Below, piece after piece: positions 1 to 12,500 of a stretch of 64,000 bases of DNA. The translations under genes and the position numbers were made by a program. This DNA is from Macrotis lagotis (lineage: Eukaryota; Chordata; Mammalia; Peramelemorphia; Peramelidae): the NCBI RefSeq assembly GCF_037893015.1, contig NC_133660.1, positions 161,442,937 through 161,506,936 of the forward strand, in the 5' to 3' direction. How positions within the stretch are numbered: the stretch's first letter is position 1; each line of letters opens with the position of its first letter. Below the pieces are notes generated by a model. That model made no database searches and was not told the origin of the DNA. It saw nothing but the letters and a program-made list of their open reading frames with translations.

Positions 1-2260
1 GTCTCCTTATTTTACAGATTAGTAAATAAGGTCTAGGGAACTGAACTAGTTTGACAAAGCTTCCATAGATGGTGTTAGAGCTGTGATTTGAACCCAGGCC
101 TGCTAAATGTTTTTAGAGTTGTTACCTTCTTGATGTTTATGCTCTGCCTTGTGTTCATTATGTTAGAAAGCAAGAGGTTTAAGGTATTACTAGATCTAGG
201 GGTAGGACTGTGAAAGCATTTTTTATTTGTTTTGTAGAGTCTTTATGTACTGAACAACAATAGCCATCTGAAAAGTATCTCATAGTGAATTGAGAACCAT
301 AGTAATAAAGAACTAAGAAGAACTGAGTTCAAATTCTGCATGTCGATGTGGGACTCTGGACTAGTTTTTCTTAACTTCTCAATGACCTCCTAATTTATAG
401 CTTATAAATTGAGTTAATGACCCAGAATTCCCTAAACCATTGAAGTCATAGGTTGAATTAAGAAAACAAATCCTGATTTATCTATATAGGTCTTTTAAGT
501 TTAATCAGGAGGTTTACCTATATCCATCATAGTCTGTAAGGGCAATTTTTTTTTAATATTTATATTAAACAGATGTTCTCTGTAATAAAATAGGTAGTTT
601 CTAAAAACAAATTTTTAATACTGTTTGTTGCTATACTACAACATATTTTAACTGTAAAACTTTTCTAGCTTGTTCTATTTCTATTTCTGCTATTATATTC
701 CTTATTAAAATACACTTGTTTTAATTTCTAAGTAGGTCTTCAGTGGTTTGATATTTGTATCGACCAGTGTAAGAAAGGTAGTACAGAGACTGGAAGAGGT
801 TAATACTTCTGTCCAGTTCAGTTTGAGTAACTTAATTATGGAAGAAAGAAATCCTTGTGGAAAAGAGGCCCTTCTTCCTCATCATCCCAACAACTGCTAA
901 TCACTTGCCATCAAAGAGGAAGAAAGACCTAGGATCTCTTGGAATGGCAGCACCTGCTTTAGAATTGCTAACATCCCTTAGCTTTGAGTTTTGTTTCTTT
1001 GGGAATAGTCATCCCTAGTGAATCCTTTCATGGCACTACCTACTTTTTGCCTTCCAGTTTGTCTCCTGGCAATTGTATTTAGAGTCAGATTTAAGGGAAG
1101 TGAGAAAGTATGGATAAATGGTTGATTAAATGTGCCTTTTGGAATGATTTTTGAATAATTCTCCATTATGGATTATGATCTTGCTTTTCCCCATTTCATT
1201 AAAAAATTTATTCTTCTAAGTGCATTGTGATATATAGCCAATTATAGAAACAACTAAGAAGAGCCTTCAGGTAAACCTTGTTTTACTCAATGTATTCTTG
1301 GTTAAGTTAGATAAGTATATTTCAAAAGGTCCATCAATATTGGTACTTGTCATCAACATTGCTGCTCTTCCTGACAATTCAATTCTTAATCCATGTGACA
1401 TTTGTTCATAAATCATCCACAGAGGACTTGCCAAATGTTGCTTATTACATGGTTATTTCATACCTTCCTTGATATACTGCTCTTCTGCTAACATTTTCCT
1501 CATATTCTATCTATTGAGGGAAGCTGATTTTGTTCCTTCTCAGCCTATACCAGAAGACTGCAAGCTCCAGTACATTACACCAAGATGAAAAGGCTTCAGT
1601 TACAGGACTGATGAATGACAGTACAGACATTGTCTTAGGACAGCTTGGGTCTCCTTCAATAGCCTTGATTAATGGCTAAAGCATCTTGAAGACCATCCAT
1701 CTAGTTGTAGAGAGTGTGATCTATGACAGTGGTGGATTACCAACAATGACAAAATTACAGATCCTTGAAGTATTGATATTGATAATCAGGGTTCTTAAAC
1801 AAAAGTTACTCATTTGGCTATATCTTTCAAAGATGTAAACATCTTTGCAAAACAACTAGATACATTTTGTTTTGGGGGGTAAAATTCTTTGTTCTAATTA
1901 ATAAAAATTGGGAAACAGTTTATCTACTTTTAAGCTGACTGAAAATGCCATCTGTAAGAAAATTGTTCTCTATCATATTCATTAAGTATAACCTCCTGAT
2001 CTCATTTTGTGGGGTGACTGATGGTATATAAATAGTGAATATTTATATGTAATAACACTTAAGGTTTTTTGAATTTCACAATATTCCTGTGAGATATAGA
2101 TATCATTGCTATTTTAAAGATGAGCATGCTGAGAAGCAGCAGATATAAAAGTGAGAGAGCTGGTTTGAGGAGTTACTAAGAACTGGATTCAAGTCTCACT
2201 TCTGACAGTGACTGGGCTAGTCCCTTACAGAGTTGATTGGGTTAATAAGAGGATGTTGTT
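1..2260. other. Left-edge DNA, nothing recognised
   Basis: AT-rich unique-looking sequence. A 62-codon minus-strand open frame at 978-1166 matches nothing I know. 1540-1790 has more balanced composition, but no open frame or domain was recognised. Confidence 0.4.
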
Positions 2261-2264
2261 TGTT

Positions 2265-2375
2265 ATTCCTTCTCAAAGAGTATCATAACACCCAGTAAGT
2301 GTTGTGCATGACAAGCTCATGGATTGAATTTGAGTGAGGAGGTGCTGTGCTAAGTTACCAGGTATAGATCATATA
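2265..2375 (+). repeat. Fragment of a marsupial interspersed repeat
   Basis: The stretch 'ggattgaatttgagtgaggaggtgctgtgc' resembles the middle of the elements at 5112-5415 and 54085-54305. It is short and diverged. Confidence 0.3.
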
Positions 2376-2483
2376 GATTGTATAGATCAAGAGCATTAGG
2401 GATGACCCTGAATATAAGGATTAAGACTAAGTCTCAAGTTGAAAATCAGTTAGTGTGGAATGTATGTTTAAAGAGGGGGTTTT

Positions 2484-2632
2484 GGGGGGCGGCTAGTGGT
2501 GCAGTGGATAGAGCACCAGCCCTGGAGTCAGGAGTACCTGAGTTCAAATCCAGTCTCAGACACTTAATAATTACCTAGCTGTGTGGTCTTGGGCAAGCCT
2601 CTTAACCCCATTGCCTTGCCAAAAAAAAAAAA
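2484..2632 (+). repeat. CORE-type SINE, sense
   Basis: The tRNA-like head 'gtgcagtggatagagcacc', the core, and the 'ccccattgccttgcc' tail are followed by 12 A. The A tail is the left arm of a perfect hairpin with the bases that follow. Confidence 0.85.
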
Positions 2633-5111
2633 CCCTTAAAAAAAGGGTTTTTTTTTTTGCTGGGTGTTCCCTCTGAAACACTAATAAATCTGATAAAAAC
2701 CTTAATGAAATATGCAGTATTCTATAAGTTTGTAGGCACTTGATAACATATTTTCCATTGTGTATCAACAGTCCTGTAAAACAGGTACTAGAGATATAAT
2801 TATTCCCATTTGTTAGAGGAGGAAACTGAAATGGAGAGATTTAGCTAGCTCTAAATTTATTTTTGTGCCAGACACTATAAAAGAAAGGCAAAAAACAGTC
2901 CTTGACCTCAGGGAGTATACATTCTAATTGGAGAGATTTGCTCATGATCACATAGCCACTTATAAGCAGCATACTTTAAAAAGGTTCTCTATGATTTCCC
3001 CTCTGCTAATTAGTCAGTAAGCTTAATCCTAATCAGTTTGTGTTTTCATGCTCTTTCAGGCACATTGAAATTTTTTTTTTTAATATTGCACTAATCAGTA
3101 TGCAATTCAATTGTTCTTCAGTCTCAGTTTCTTATGAGCTGTTTTCAATTCTTACAAGACACATGAAATATTGGATTCAAAATGTGATGATGACTGTTGT
3201 CATTAATGAAGAAAACAGATAATTATAGAAATGGTCAAAAATCTTTTCTGTTTTTCATCTATTTTTCTTGTAGTTGAATTTATGCTTGCTCTTGGAATGA
3301 TAAGGTTCAATTGGGGATCATATAAGCTTTTTGCAGATTTTTCTTTTTTTGCTGTTTTGTCAAGCTGAGCTCCTCTGTCTTGCTTAGCATTTAAAAAACT
3401 TTATTGATGACTTTTTTGTTTTTTTACACTGCGTTCATTTCCTGATCTATCCTCCCTATTACAAAGAAAAATAAAATTAAACAAAATCAGCTGCCACCAT
3501 TCTTAGGGAAAAGGCTGAATTAGTGTGTACAAGGGTTCCCCCAAAAGTCTTTTATCTTCTAATTTGGTCTTGATTTTTCACTGTTCAGGGATAATATTTT
3601 GGCCTTTCAAAATAAGGCAACTTGATTTTCGTGTGTGAGCTTATACTGTTTCCATGTACAATGCCTTCCGATTCTGCCTGAAGAATAATCATACCCAGGT
3701 GCCAGTCTTCTCTGCCTAACTTCATGCCACCAACCTTACTTTTTTTTAGCCCTTAATATATTTTATGCCATCCTTTGTGCTCATTTTTGCATTGATACAC
3801 CTATTGATCAAGACTTATGTTGACTTGATTTGTAGATTCTAGTTTTTTTTCTGTTAAAGTAAATATAAGCCAAGAGAAGGAAATAATTCCTTGAAAGATG
3901 TATTCACAAGAGTAGTAGTAGTAGTAATAGTGTAATGTGTTTATGAAAACTGTAGCAGATGACTTGTTCTGAGACAACAGTGTAAAATATTGGTATGAGT
4001 TGATAATAAGATAGCAATGCTGTATTTTAAAAATGCTGTTCTTAGTTAAACTTAAATTACTTTAAGTTAAACTAGTCCTAGTTTAGATTCTATTTAAAGG
4101 TCCACTGACTGGAGAACAGATGGCATACTGCAAGATCCTGCTTTCAATGAAAAAGATCTGTGACAAACATCTGTCATATTTCACTTTAGAATTTTTGGAT
4201 TTTGGGTCATTTGTCTGTTATGTTCAGCCTTATTGGTGTCGGTCTCTCTCTCTCTCTCAATCTGAAAATCTCTCCCAGGTCCTAAAGGGGTGTAGTGCAC
4301 AACTGGAATTTGTTGTTTTGAGGATGAACTCTTACGGTTCCAATTTTTTTTTTTAAACGAGCAGGCCTAGTAGATTTTAAACTGTGTAGCTTGTGATTTT
4401 TCCTCACATCTCTGTGATTTCATGTCATGTTAGTGTCATCTCATTTTAATTCCAATTATTTTGATAAGAGACTGTTAACCTTAGAGAAAGTTATTTGTCT
4501 TTTGGGGTCTGGAAAAGTTCTCATAGACATTACTCTAATTATTAATGAATTTCTCTCAGCAGTAGCCATTGCTTTTCACCAATTTGGAAGTAATATTTAG
4601 TTTAATTTTTCAAGGACCTTAAGTAAGCATTTTAGTTATAAAAGACAAAAACATTGGGAATTGCTGTGCTTGAATTTAAAATATACATTTAAATCTTGAT
4701 GTTTCTAAATATCTTACCATCTTCATATGCTTTTCTCTTTTTCAAAGAACCTCCATTCTTGACATGACTTTCAGCTGATTCTTTTAAAAGAAGAGCAGGG
4801 TGAGGAAGGGAAGAGAGAGAGAAATAAGTGATTTATGACAGATTCTTCAGAATACTTTTGTCTTCAAGCTCACTTTTTAATGATTACAAATGAAGGATTA
4901 GGGAATGTGCCTGGGACCACTTTGTCTCAAACTTATAAATCAGCACAAAGTAATTTTTTTGAAGGGTAACCGTTCCAGAAAACTAAGATGTCCCAAAATA
5001 TTTTCTCATTTATATTATGTATGTGGGCATACATACAAAAGAATGAATGCAGAATTTATACACATAGCTGGTACACATATATCAGCATTTTGAAGTGAGA
5101 GGGATTGTTGT

Positions 5112-5415
5112 TTACGTTTGTCCTTTCTGTAAGGGGGACCATGTTATCAGGGAGGTGATGCCATGGTAATACAAAAGTGAAATGGATTTAAGTGTAAGAG
5201 GGTAGTCACCAGCCTCACTTTCTCCTCTGAAGCCTAGTCTAGTGGTCAGATAAGGATCTGGACACCTGGAGAGGGCCCTGGAGGTGGCCCTGGAGGCAAT
5301 GGGAGATCTTGACTGTTTCCAATTAGGGTCTTTCCCACGTAGCTGTTTGACTGAGGCAACACCCATTCTATGATTTAGGCTAGTAAGACTTAAGTGAAGC
5401 AAAAAAAAAAAAAGG
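5112..5415 (+). repeat. Marsupial interspersed repeat ('caccagcctcactttct' family)
   Basis: It shares 'gtcaccagcctcactttctcctc' and 'gtggtcagata' with 54085-54305 and ends in an A run at 5401-5413. I do not recall the family name. The minus-strand open frame over it is not a gene. Confidence 0.5.
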
Positions 5416-6064
5416 CGTCTTTAACAAAAACAAAAAAATGCTATTTACACAAGCCCCAAATGGGACTTGGCCTAGGACCTATATTGTTCACCAATCTGAC
5501 TCTGAGAGCCAGAGTACTGTGAATTTAAGGTAATGAAACTAGGTGTCTTTGAGGTTTCAGCCTTCAAAACTTGCATTCCTTAGGGTACCTACGGGTAAAG
5601 GTGTGGCTCCCAATTTGGATTTAGGAAAGGGAAAGGAGAGATAAGAAATAAGAGGGGAAACTGTTTAATATACACAAAAATGGGTGTAGGAGGAGTGAAG
5701 AGCACCAAAGAGTACAAAGTGTTAAGGTGAATTGTTTAAATCAGCTAAGAGGACATTTGATACTATTAGAAACTCAGTAGCATTGAGAACCCTTGGAAAT
5801 ACTAATCAAAAAACTTTTTTTGCTACTAGTTAGCCTTCATTTTCTGTTAATTTACTTTAGGGACTATTAGGGATTATTGCCTATGTTTTTGTCACTTAAT
5901 TTCATATATTTCCACTATAAATAAAATAGGACCATGGAACAGAGATGACTACTTTCAAAAAGGTCTAGGCCAAAGGTTAGGAAGTGGAGGTTGAAGTTGA
6001 TTCAGATAAATTCAAAACTAATTATTAAATCTTTTTAAAACATAAAATAATTGAAAGTGACAAA

Positions 6065-6070
6065 TTTATT
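6065..6070 (-). terminator. Candidate polyadenylation signal of the trihelix gene
   Basis: AATAAA on the minus strand lies six bases beyond the TAA that would end exon D. This fits a terminal exon with a very short spacing between stop and signal, although AATAAA is common by chance in AT-rich DNA. Confidence 0.3.
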
Positions 6071-6075
6071 CCTTA

Positions 6076-6542
6076 TTAGGGTAAGAGAGTAGAGTTCCTA
6101 AAAAAAACTAAGAGGGGGTAAGTCACCAACATTTTAGTACCTGATATACTGTTAGAGTTGTTTTTCCAGCTGTGTGTTCCAAGCGACTGTTTTCTTAGGA
6201 TGCAATCAATTTCTTCATAAAATCTCATTTTCCTTCCAGGGTTATCACCAAGGTAATTAATTTTCTTTTGTAGCACTCTATATTCATATTTTAAATTTTT
6301 ATATTTTGTACGACACTGCTTCCAATCTCTGTCTATTCCAAACTGTGATAATCTTCTAGCAATTTCTTCAAATATTTCTTTGTTTCTTGTTGCCCCTTCC
6401 AGCATTTGCCTTATTTTTTTATCTGACCATATATGTATCAGTGCTCTGACTTCATTGTCACACCAGTGCTTTCCAGTCTCAGCATCACTTATTGTGATGA
6501 TCTTGAAATGATTATGAGCATCTTCCAAAGAGATATGGTTAT
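6076..6542 (-). CDS. Trihelix gene, exon D (third Myb/SANT-like domain)
   Basis: The acceptor TTTCCTTGATTTACAG precedes 6542, and AT completes the codon split from exon C (G|AT, Asp). The exon carries GKHWCDNEVRALIHIWS, the block RDWKQCRTKYKNLKYEY and the helix MRFYEEIDCIL. Read through, it ends at a TAA at 6078-6076, with AATAAA on the minus strand at 6070-6065. Alternatively TCAG|GTACTA at 6141 is a phase-1 donor matching the other junctions, in which case more exons lie to the left. I found no convincing next exon in 1-6075. Confidence 0.75.
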
Positions 6543-9500
6543 CTGTAAATCAAGGAAAGATAAATGATTGATAATATCCTTAAAAAGAAATAGAAATGCA
6601 TCTCAAATTTTATTTGACTCCCTACAATATGAGGTCCTTGTCTTACCATAAGAACTCTTACACTAAACATATACTAATCTTACTATTATTTTATTGTTAC
6701 TTTATATAATATTAATTAATAGTGATAATATATTAATACTAAACAGTATATTATGTATAGTAGGCACTCAGATATTTGATAAAATCAAGATCAAATTAGA
6801 CTCAGTAATACTTCTAAAAACAATTTGAACTGATTAAAATTATCATTCAACCCTCAAGCCAGTATTCTAGAATGTGTGAACTGATATAAACCTGTTTCAA
6901 AATTAGCTTTGCACCTTTTAAAAAGTTATGTTATTACGCCCAAAGGGCAATAAAAATGTGCATACCCTTTGATCCAGCAATACCACTATTGGGTCTATCC
7001 CCTGAAGAGATGATGAAAAGGATAAAAACATCACATGTACAAAAATATTCATAGCAGCCCTGTTTGTGGTGGCAGAGAATTGGAAATCAAGTAAATGTCC
7101 TTCAATTGGGGAATGGCTAAACAAACTGTGCTATATGTATATCATGGAACACTATTGTTCTATCAGAAACCTGGAGGGATGGGAATTCAGGGAAGTCTGG
7201 AAGGATTTGCATGAACTGATGCTGAGTGAGAGGAGCAGAACCAGAAAAACACTGTACACCCTAACAGTAACATGGGGGTGATGATCAACTGTGATGGACT
7301 TACTCGTTCCATCAGTGCAACAATCAGAGACAATTTGGGACTGTCTGCAATGGGAAATTCCATCTATATCCAGAGAAAGAACTGGAGTTTGAACAAAGAC
7401 CAAGGACCATTACCTTTAATTTAGAGGAAAAAAAATTGCGTGATCTTGCTATCTCTTATACTTTGTTTTCTCCTTAAGGATATGATTTCTCTCTCACCAC
7501 ATTCAATTTGGATCAATGTATACCATGGAAACAATGTAAATCCTGACAAATTGCCTTCTTTGGGGGGTGGGGGGAAGGAAGTAAGATCAGGGGAAAAATT
7601 GTAAAACTCAAAATAAAATCTATAAGAACAAAGTTATGTTGTGAGCTTTCCAAAGATAGTACTTTAAAAAAAATTTTTTTTGAATATAAGTGAGTTCTTT
7701 TTTGAGATCTCGGTACCTTTCAGTAAAATAGAATTCTTTTTGGAAAGATATTTATTGTAGACATTGAGCTTGTAACAAAAATCTCTAGATCCTAATCATC
7801 TAATTTCACCTGTTAGCTAAATTTCTTATGTAATAACACTTCTGCCATTAGAGAATGGGTCATGATGTTACAGATAAATCATCTATTCAAACCCTTCCTT
7901 TCTACAGAAGAGATGTAGAAAAAAATTCTCAATATCTCTGATCCCAGAGTTACTGCTAGAGCTGGGATTAAGAATCTTAAAGACTAGTAAAGACTTGGTG
8001 CATAAAGCCTAACACTTTTAGGTGTCTTATTCCATTGTTGGATAGTTTTAAATTGTTAGAATGCCTTCTAAGATCTGCTTCTCTGTATCTACAGTTCTTT
8101 AGTCAGATAAAATATTTTGACCCAGATATGTGTGAAAATGCTGAGACAGACTAGGGAGGATGGTTCATTCATTTTTCTTATATTCACTGGATTATTTTGG
8201 CTTCTGGGGAGCTGAGTTTTTAAATCTTGGTTGTTCTAATGACTATCTTTGACCTCAGCCATGTTTCTTGGCCCTGTCTAGGGCTGTTTTTTCATTTGTA
8301 AAATGAAAGACTTGGACTAGGTTCTTGGACTATAGGTTCCTTTTCAAATTTTGATCTATATAACCTTGTGACTCCATTAAACTCTGACCACATAAAACTC
8401 TTCATATCTAGCAGCAGACATTTTCTACTTAATTGGTCTAAAAGAAACAAGTCAATGTTAGGACATTTAGAATTCTGAGATGAAAATATTCTGATTTGGA
8501 GAAGGCAAGGGGGGGCCTAGTACAATGACCCAAATTACTTAGACACCTGATAAATACTTAGTGAGGGAAGAGTGGAGGAAGAAAAACAAATTAACAATTT
8601 ATATTGGACTTAAAGATTTGCACAAGACTTCATATATTATCTCATTTAATCTTTAAAACAATTTTGTGAGGCTTGCACTCCGCTTATCATCTTTTTTTTT
8701 AAGTGAGGAAACTGAGACTGAGCTTAAGTGAATTAATTTATCCAGGGATCAGGCAGCTTCTATCTGAGGCAGGGTTTCAATTCAGATCTTCCTCATCAAT
8801 TCTAACACTGTATACTGTGCTCTCTAGCTGTCGGAGAAGATGAAGGTGATGATCTGCATCCTTGCAAATGAAAAAGGAAGTAGTTTTGAAACAGATTTCT
8901 AGGAGGAACATTTGAAAATCGACGTTTGATTTAAAAAAAATGACTTTAAGCATACTTAATTTCCATCTTCAGCTATCTGGTAGGTTAGTTGGGTATTTTT
9001 CTTTGTTCTTGAAGAGGACCAAAATTATAATGTGAGCAACATGAGGATGGAAAGTCAGTCACAAATAGTCCACATGATCTTTAGGGTGGATTCTCTAAAT
9101 TTATCAATCTCACATTTCTTTTGCATTTTTAATACCAATAGAAAGTGAATGATGGGGTGGCTAGGTGGTACAGTGGATAGAGCACTGGCCCTGGAGTCAG
9201 GAGTACCTGAGTTCAAATCTGACCTCAGACACTTAATAATTACCTAGCTGTGTGGCCTTGGGCAAGCCACTTAACCCCATTGCCTTGCAAAAAAAAAAAA
9301 CCCTAAAAAAAATTTAACATTATTGACTTGATAAAGACATAGACGTTAATGATATTCTTATCAAACTTGCAGATGACATGAAAATATCTACTCCCCATCT
9401 GACAAAGTCTAGATGTAAAATTTGATTTGATCATAAACTGTTATCTAATAAGAAAATTGAATATGGTAAGAGTAGGTTTGTATCTCTGGGCAAAAATTGA

Positions 9501-12500
9501 CTTCACAAAAACAAATGGAGAAGACCTAAGTTTTCTGGAAAAAGCCCTGGGGGGTTTATTGGACTGCAAATTCAGTGAGTCATTACTGTGATTTATGTGC
9601 TCAAGGGTTTAATAAGAAGGGCATAGTTTTTGGAAGTAAAGCCTTGAGTCCCTGTACTCTGCCCTAAGTTCTTCACGTCAGGAAAAATATTGACCAGCTG
9701 GAGAGTGTCCAGAGAAGGTCAGCTCGGATATTTGTACCAGGAAACCAGTTATAACAGGAGCTGTTTAGCCTCCAGAAAAAAAGACTGGAGGAAACCTTAT
9801 TAGCTATTTTCCAGTAGTTTAAGAGCTGACTTTTGGCAGAGCTATTAAACTTGTTCTCTTTGTCCCCAGAGGATAAAATTATTCATTTACACTTGAAGAA
9901 TGGAAAAATTTCCATGTCCAAAGTAGAATTTGGTTGCCTCTAGAGGTGGTGGGTTACCTTTCACCTTTGAATACCTTTGGATGTTTTTGTTTTTTTTAGA
10001 AAGGCTGGATAGCTATTTGTCAGGAATGTAGGAGGACTTTTTTAAGTTTTGTTTTTTTTTTTTTTTGCAAGGCAGTGGGGTTTAAGTGGCTTGCCCAAGG
10101 CCACACAGTTAGGTAAGTATTAAGTGTCTGAGGTCTGATTTGAACTCAGGTACTCCTGACTCCAGGGCCTGTGCTCTATCCACGGTGCCACCTAGCCACC
10201 CCAAGGAGGGCTATTTTTAACACATGGATTGGACTATGATTTTGTGATCAGAAGGCCACTGAAATCCCTTCCAAGTCTGAAATTCTGTTTTTTTAATTAC
10301 TTTCATGTTTTGTTTTAAGGTTTTCTAAATCCTATATATATGAGAAATCTCATTCAGTTCTTAGGCAACCCTATGAGGTAGTTGCTTGCAGGTATCTCTA
10401 TTTTTCTCATCCAAAAAAATTGAATATTAGCTTCAACACTGCCTATCTTGCCTTATAAATCTTAAAGGGTAAGTCTAAGTTGGAGTTATTGCAAGTAATT
10501 AGTAAGACTTCTTGAAGTCCATGTGACTGATGCTGTAATATGGCATTTCTTTGTCCTACATTGGTTTCTTATCAAATATCACGTCTCTCACTTTCCAAAA
10601 ATCTTAAATATGGCAGGGAATAAGGATATTTTTAAACTGTATACTTTTAATTTGATAGAAGTTTGAAGGGGTAAAACGAGCTAAAATTTTCTTTTTACAT
10701 TTTCAGTGCAAAATTAGAGAAACATCTTGTTTTCATTTATCATCCATTTTTATAGATATTTGAATGATCCTTTACTATATTGCAAAGCATTTTTACTCAT
10801 TTGGAGTCATTGAATTTTAAGTATGGAAAGAGACTTTAAAGAACATGTCATTCAACTTCTTTATTTTATAGATGAAAAATCAGACCAAGAAAGATTGAGT
10901 TGCCTAAGCCTTTGCTGCTCACTTGTTGCTGACTCTTGAGTTCAGTTTTATTTTTCTCATGATATATTTAATACTAAGAAACTAGTAGTATAAGCATATT
11001 ATGGAATTACTTAAAAGAGTTCTTTTATCACCTAATGGTGATAATATTTACCCCTTTTTCTATCACTGGTTTCCTAGAAGCATTCTCTCATATACAATGA
11101 AAGTGTTTCTTTAATAAATGAAGAAATGTGATTCAATAGAAAGAGATTTTTATTCATTATTTTAGAACTTAAGTTACTTAACTTCTTAGGGATTGAACTA
11201 AATTACCCTACATTTCTTTGTTCTTCTAAGACAAAGTCTGTTTAATTCTGGCATTACAAATCACCAGTTTATTTTGTATTTAAATCAGGATTTCTAAACT
11301 GTAATATCTAAACACTTCTTTTGTCCCAAGGAAGTTCTAAACCAAGTTAAATGTTTTATTACACTTAGCTCTGGTTATAAGTTGAATTTGATTAAATTCA
11401 TTTGAAAAGGTTGCATATACTAGTGCATATGCCAGTGTTTCTGCCCCAATTAGAGTGTATTTTAGTAAACATTTTTAGTTACAATAGAGCATTTATCCCC
11501 TTCCTCCTTATTGGAATATGTCATCATCTTTGCCTCATAAATTCTCTCCCACTTCTCCTAACTCTGCTCCCTTCATACTCTCACCCGAAGAGTTGTGGAC
11601 CTTCTCACCATCTCTTCCATATCCAAGTTCTTGTTGATTTCAGCCTCCTCAACATCTCTTCTTTTCATCTGATCCTCACCACCACTCTACAACAGACCTT
11701 CACATGGTGATAGTCTCCCCACTCTAATCCATCCTCTGTTTAGCCATAAAGTAATTTTCCTGAAGTGCAGCTCATTCCTCTACTCTAAAAATTCCTTTGA
11801 CTTCCTGTATTGCCTCCAGGATCAAACATAAGAGTATTTGACATTCAGAACATTGACATTCTCTTGTTCTGATTTGGTGACCAGCCTCCTGACTAGGGCA
11901 TTCTTGTCTGGCTCCCCTATCCCTGGAGTGCTCTCCTTCCCTCCTTTTTATTTTATTTTATTTTATTTATTTATTTATTTTTGCAAAGCAATGGGGTTAA
12001 GTAGCTTTACCAAGGCCACACAACTAGGTAATTATTAAGTGTCTGAGGTCGGATTTGAACTCAGGTGCTCCTGACTCCAGGGTTAGTACTCTATCCACTT
12101 CACTTAGCTGCCCCCTTCCCTCCTTTAAGTCCCAACTAAAGTCCCATCTTTTGTAGAAAGCTTTACTCACCTTCATAATTCTAGTACCTTCTCTCTCTGT
12201 CTTTCATCATTTGTTAGATCCTTTCTTTGAATCCTCAGCCCTTAGCACAGTGTGCCTGGTGCTTAGTAGGTGCTTGATAAATGTTTATTAACTGATTGAA
12301 TAGGATCACCTTTCCCATTGCCAAGATATTGCTAATAATTTAATGAATTACCTGGCCCGTTTGCATCCTCTGTCTGTCTGAGGTTACTCAGATCTTCTGA
12401 TGTAGAACTTACGGAGTCTTCATCTGCAAGAAAACAAACAGTATTTCATTTTCTCCATTCAGAATCCAAATATCCCCCTCAAATTAATGGAAATGATGAT

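Noticed and set aside
978-1166. 62-codon minus-strand open frame considered as a further exon of the trihelix gene
   Set aside because: No domain similarity, and no convincing phase-1 acceptor was found for it.
6918-7403. Short open frames on both strands
   Set aside because: They are remnants of the truncated L1 3' end.
9153-9310. tRNA gene, from the tRNA-like heads of the SINEs
   Set aside because: The heads are part of dispersed SINE copies with tails and target duplications; no full cloverleaf is present.
11402-11710. 102-codon plus-strand open frame
   Set aside because: CT-rich sequence running into the L2-type element; no homology seen.
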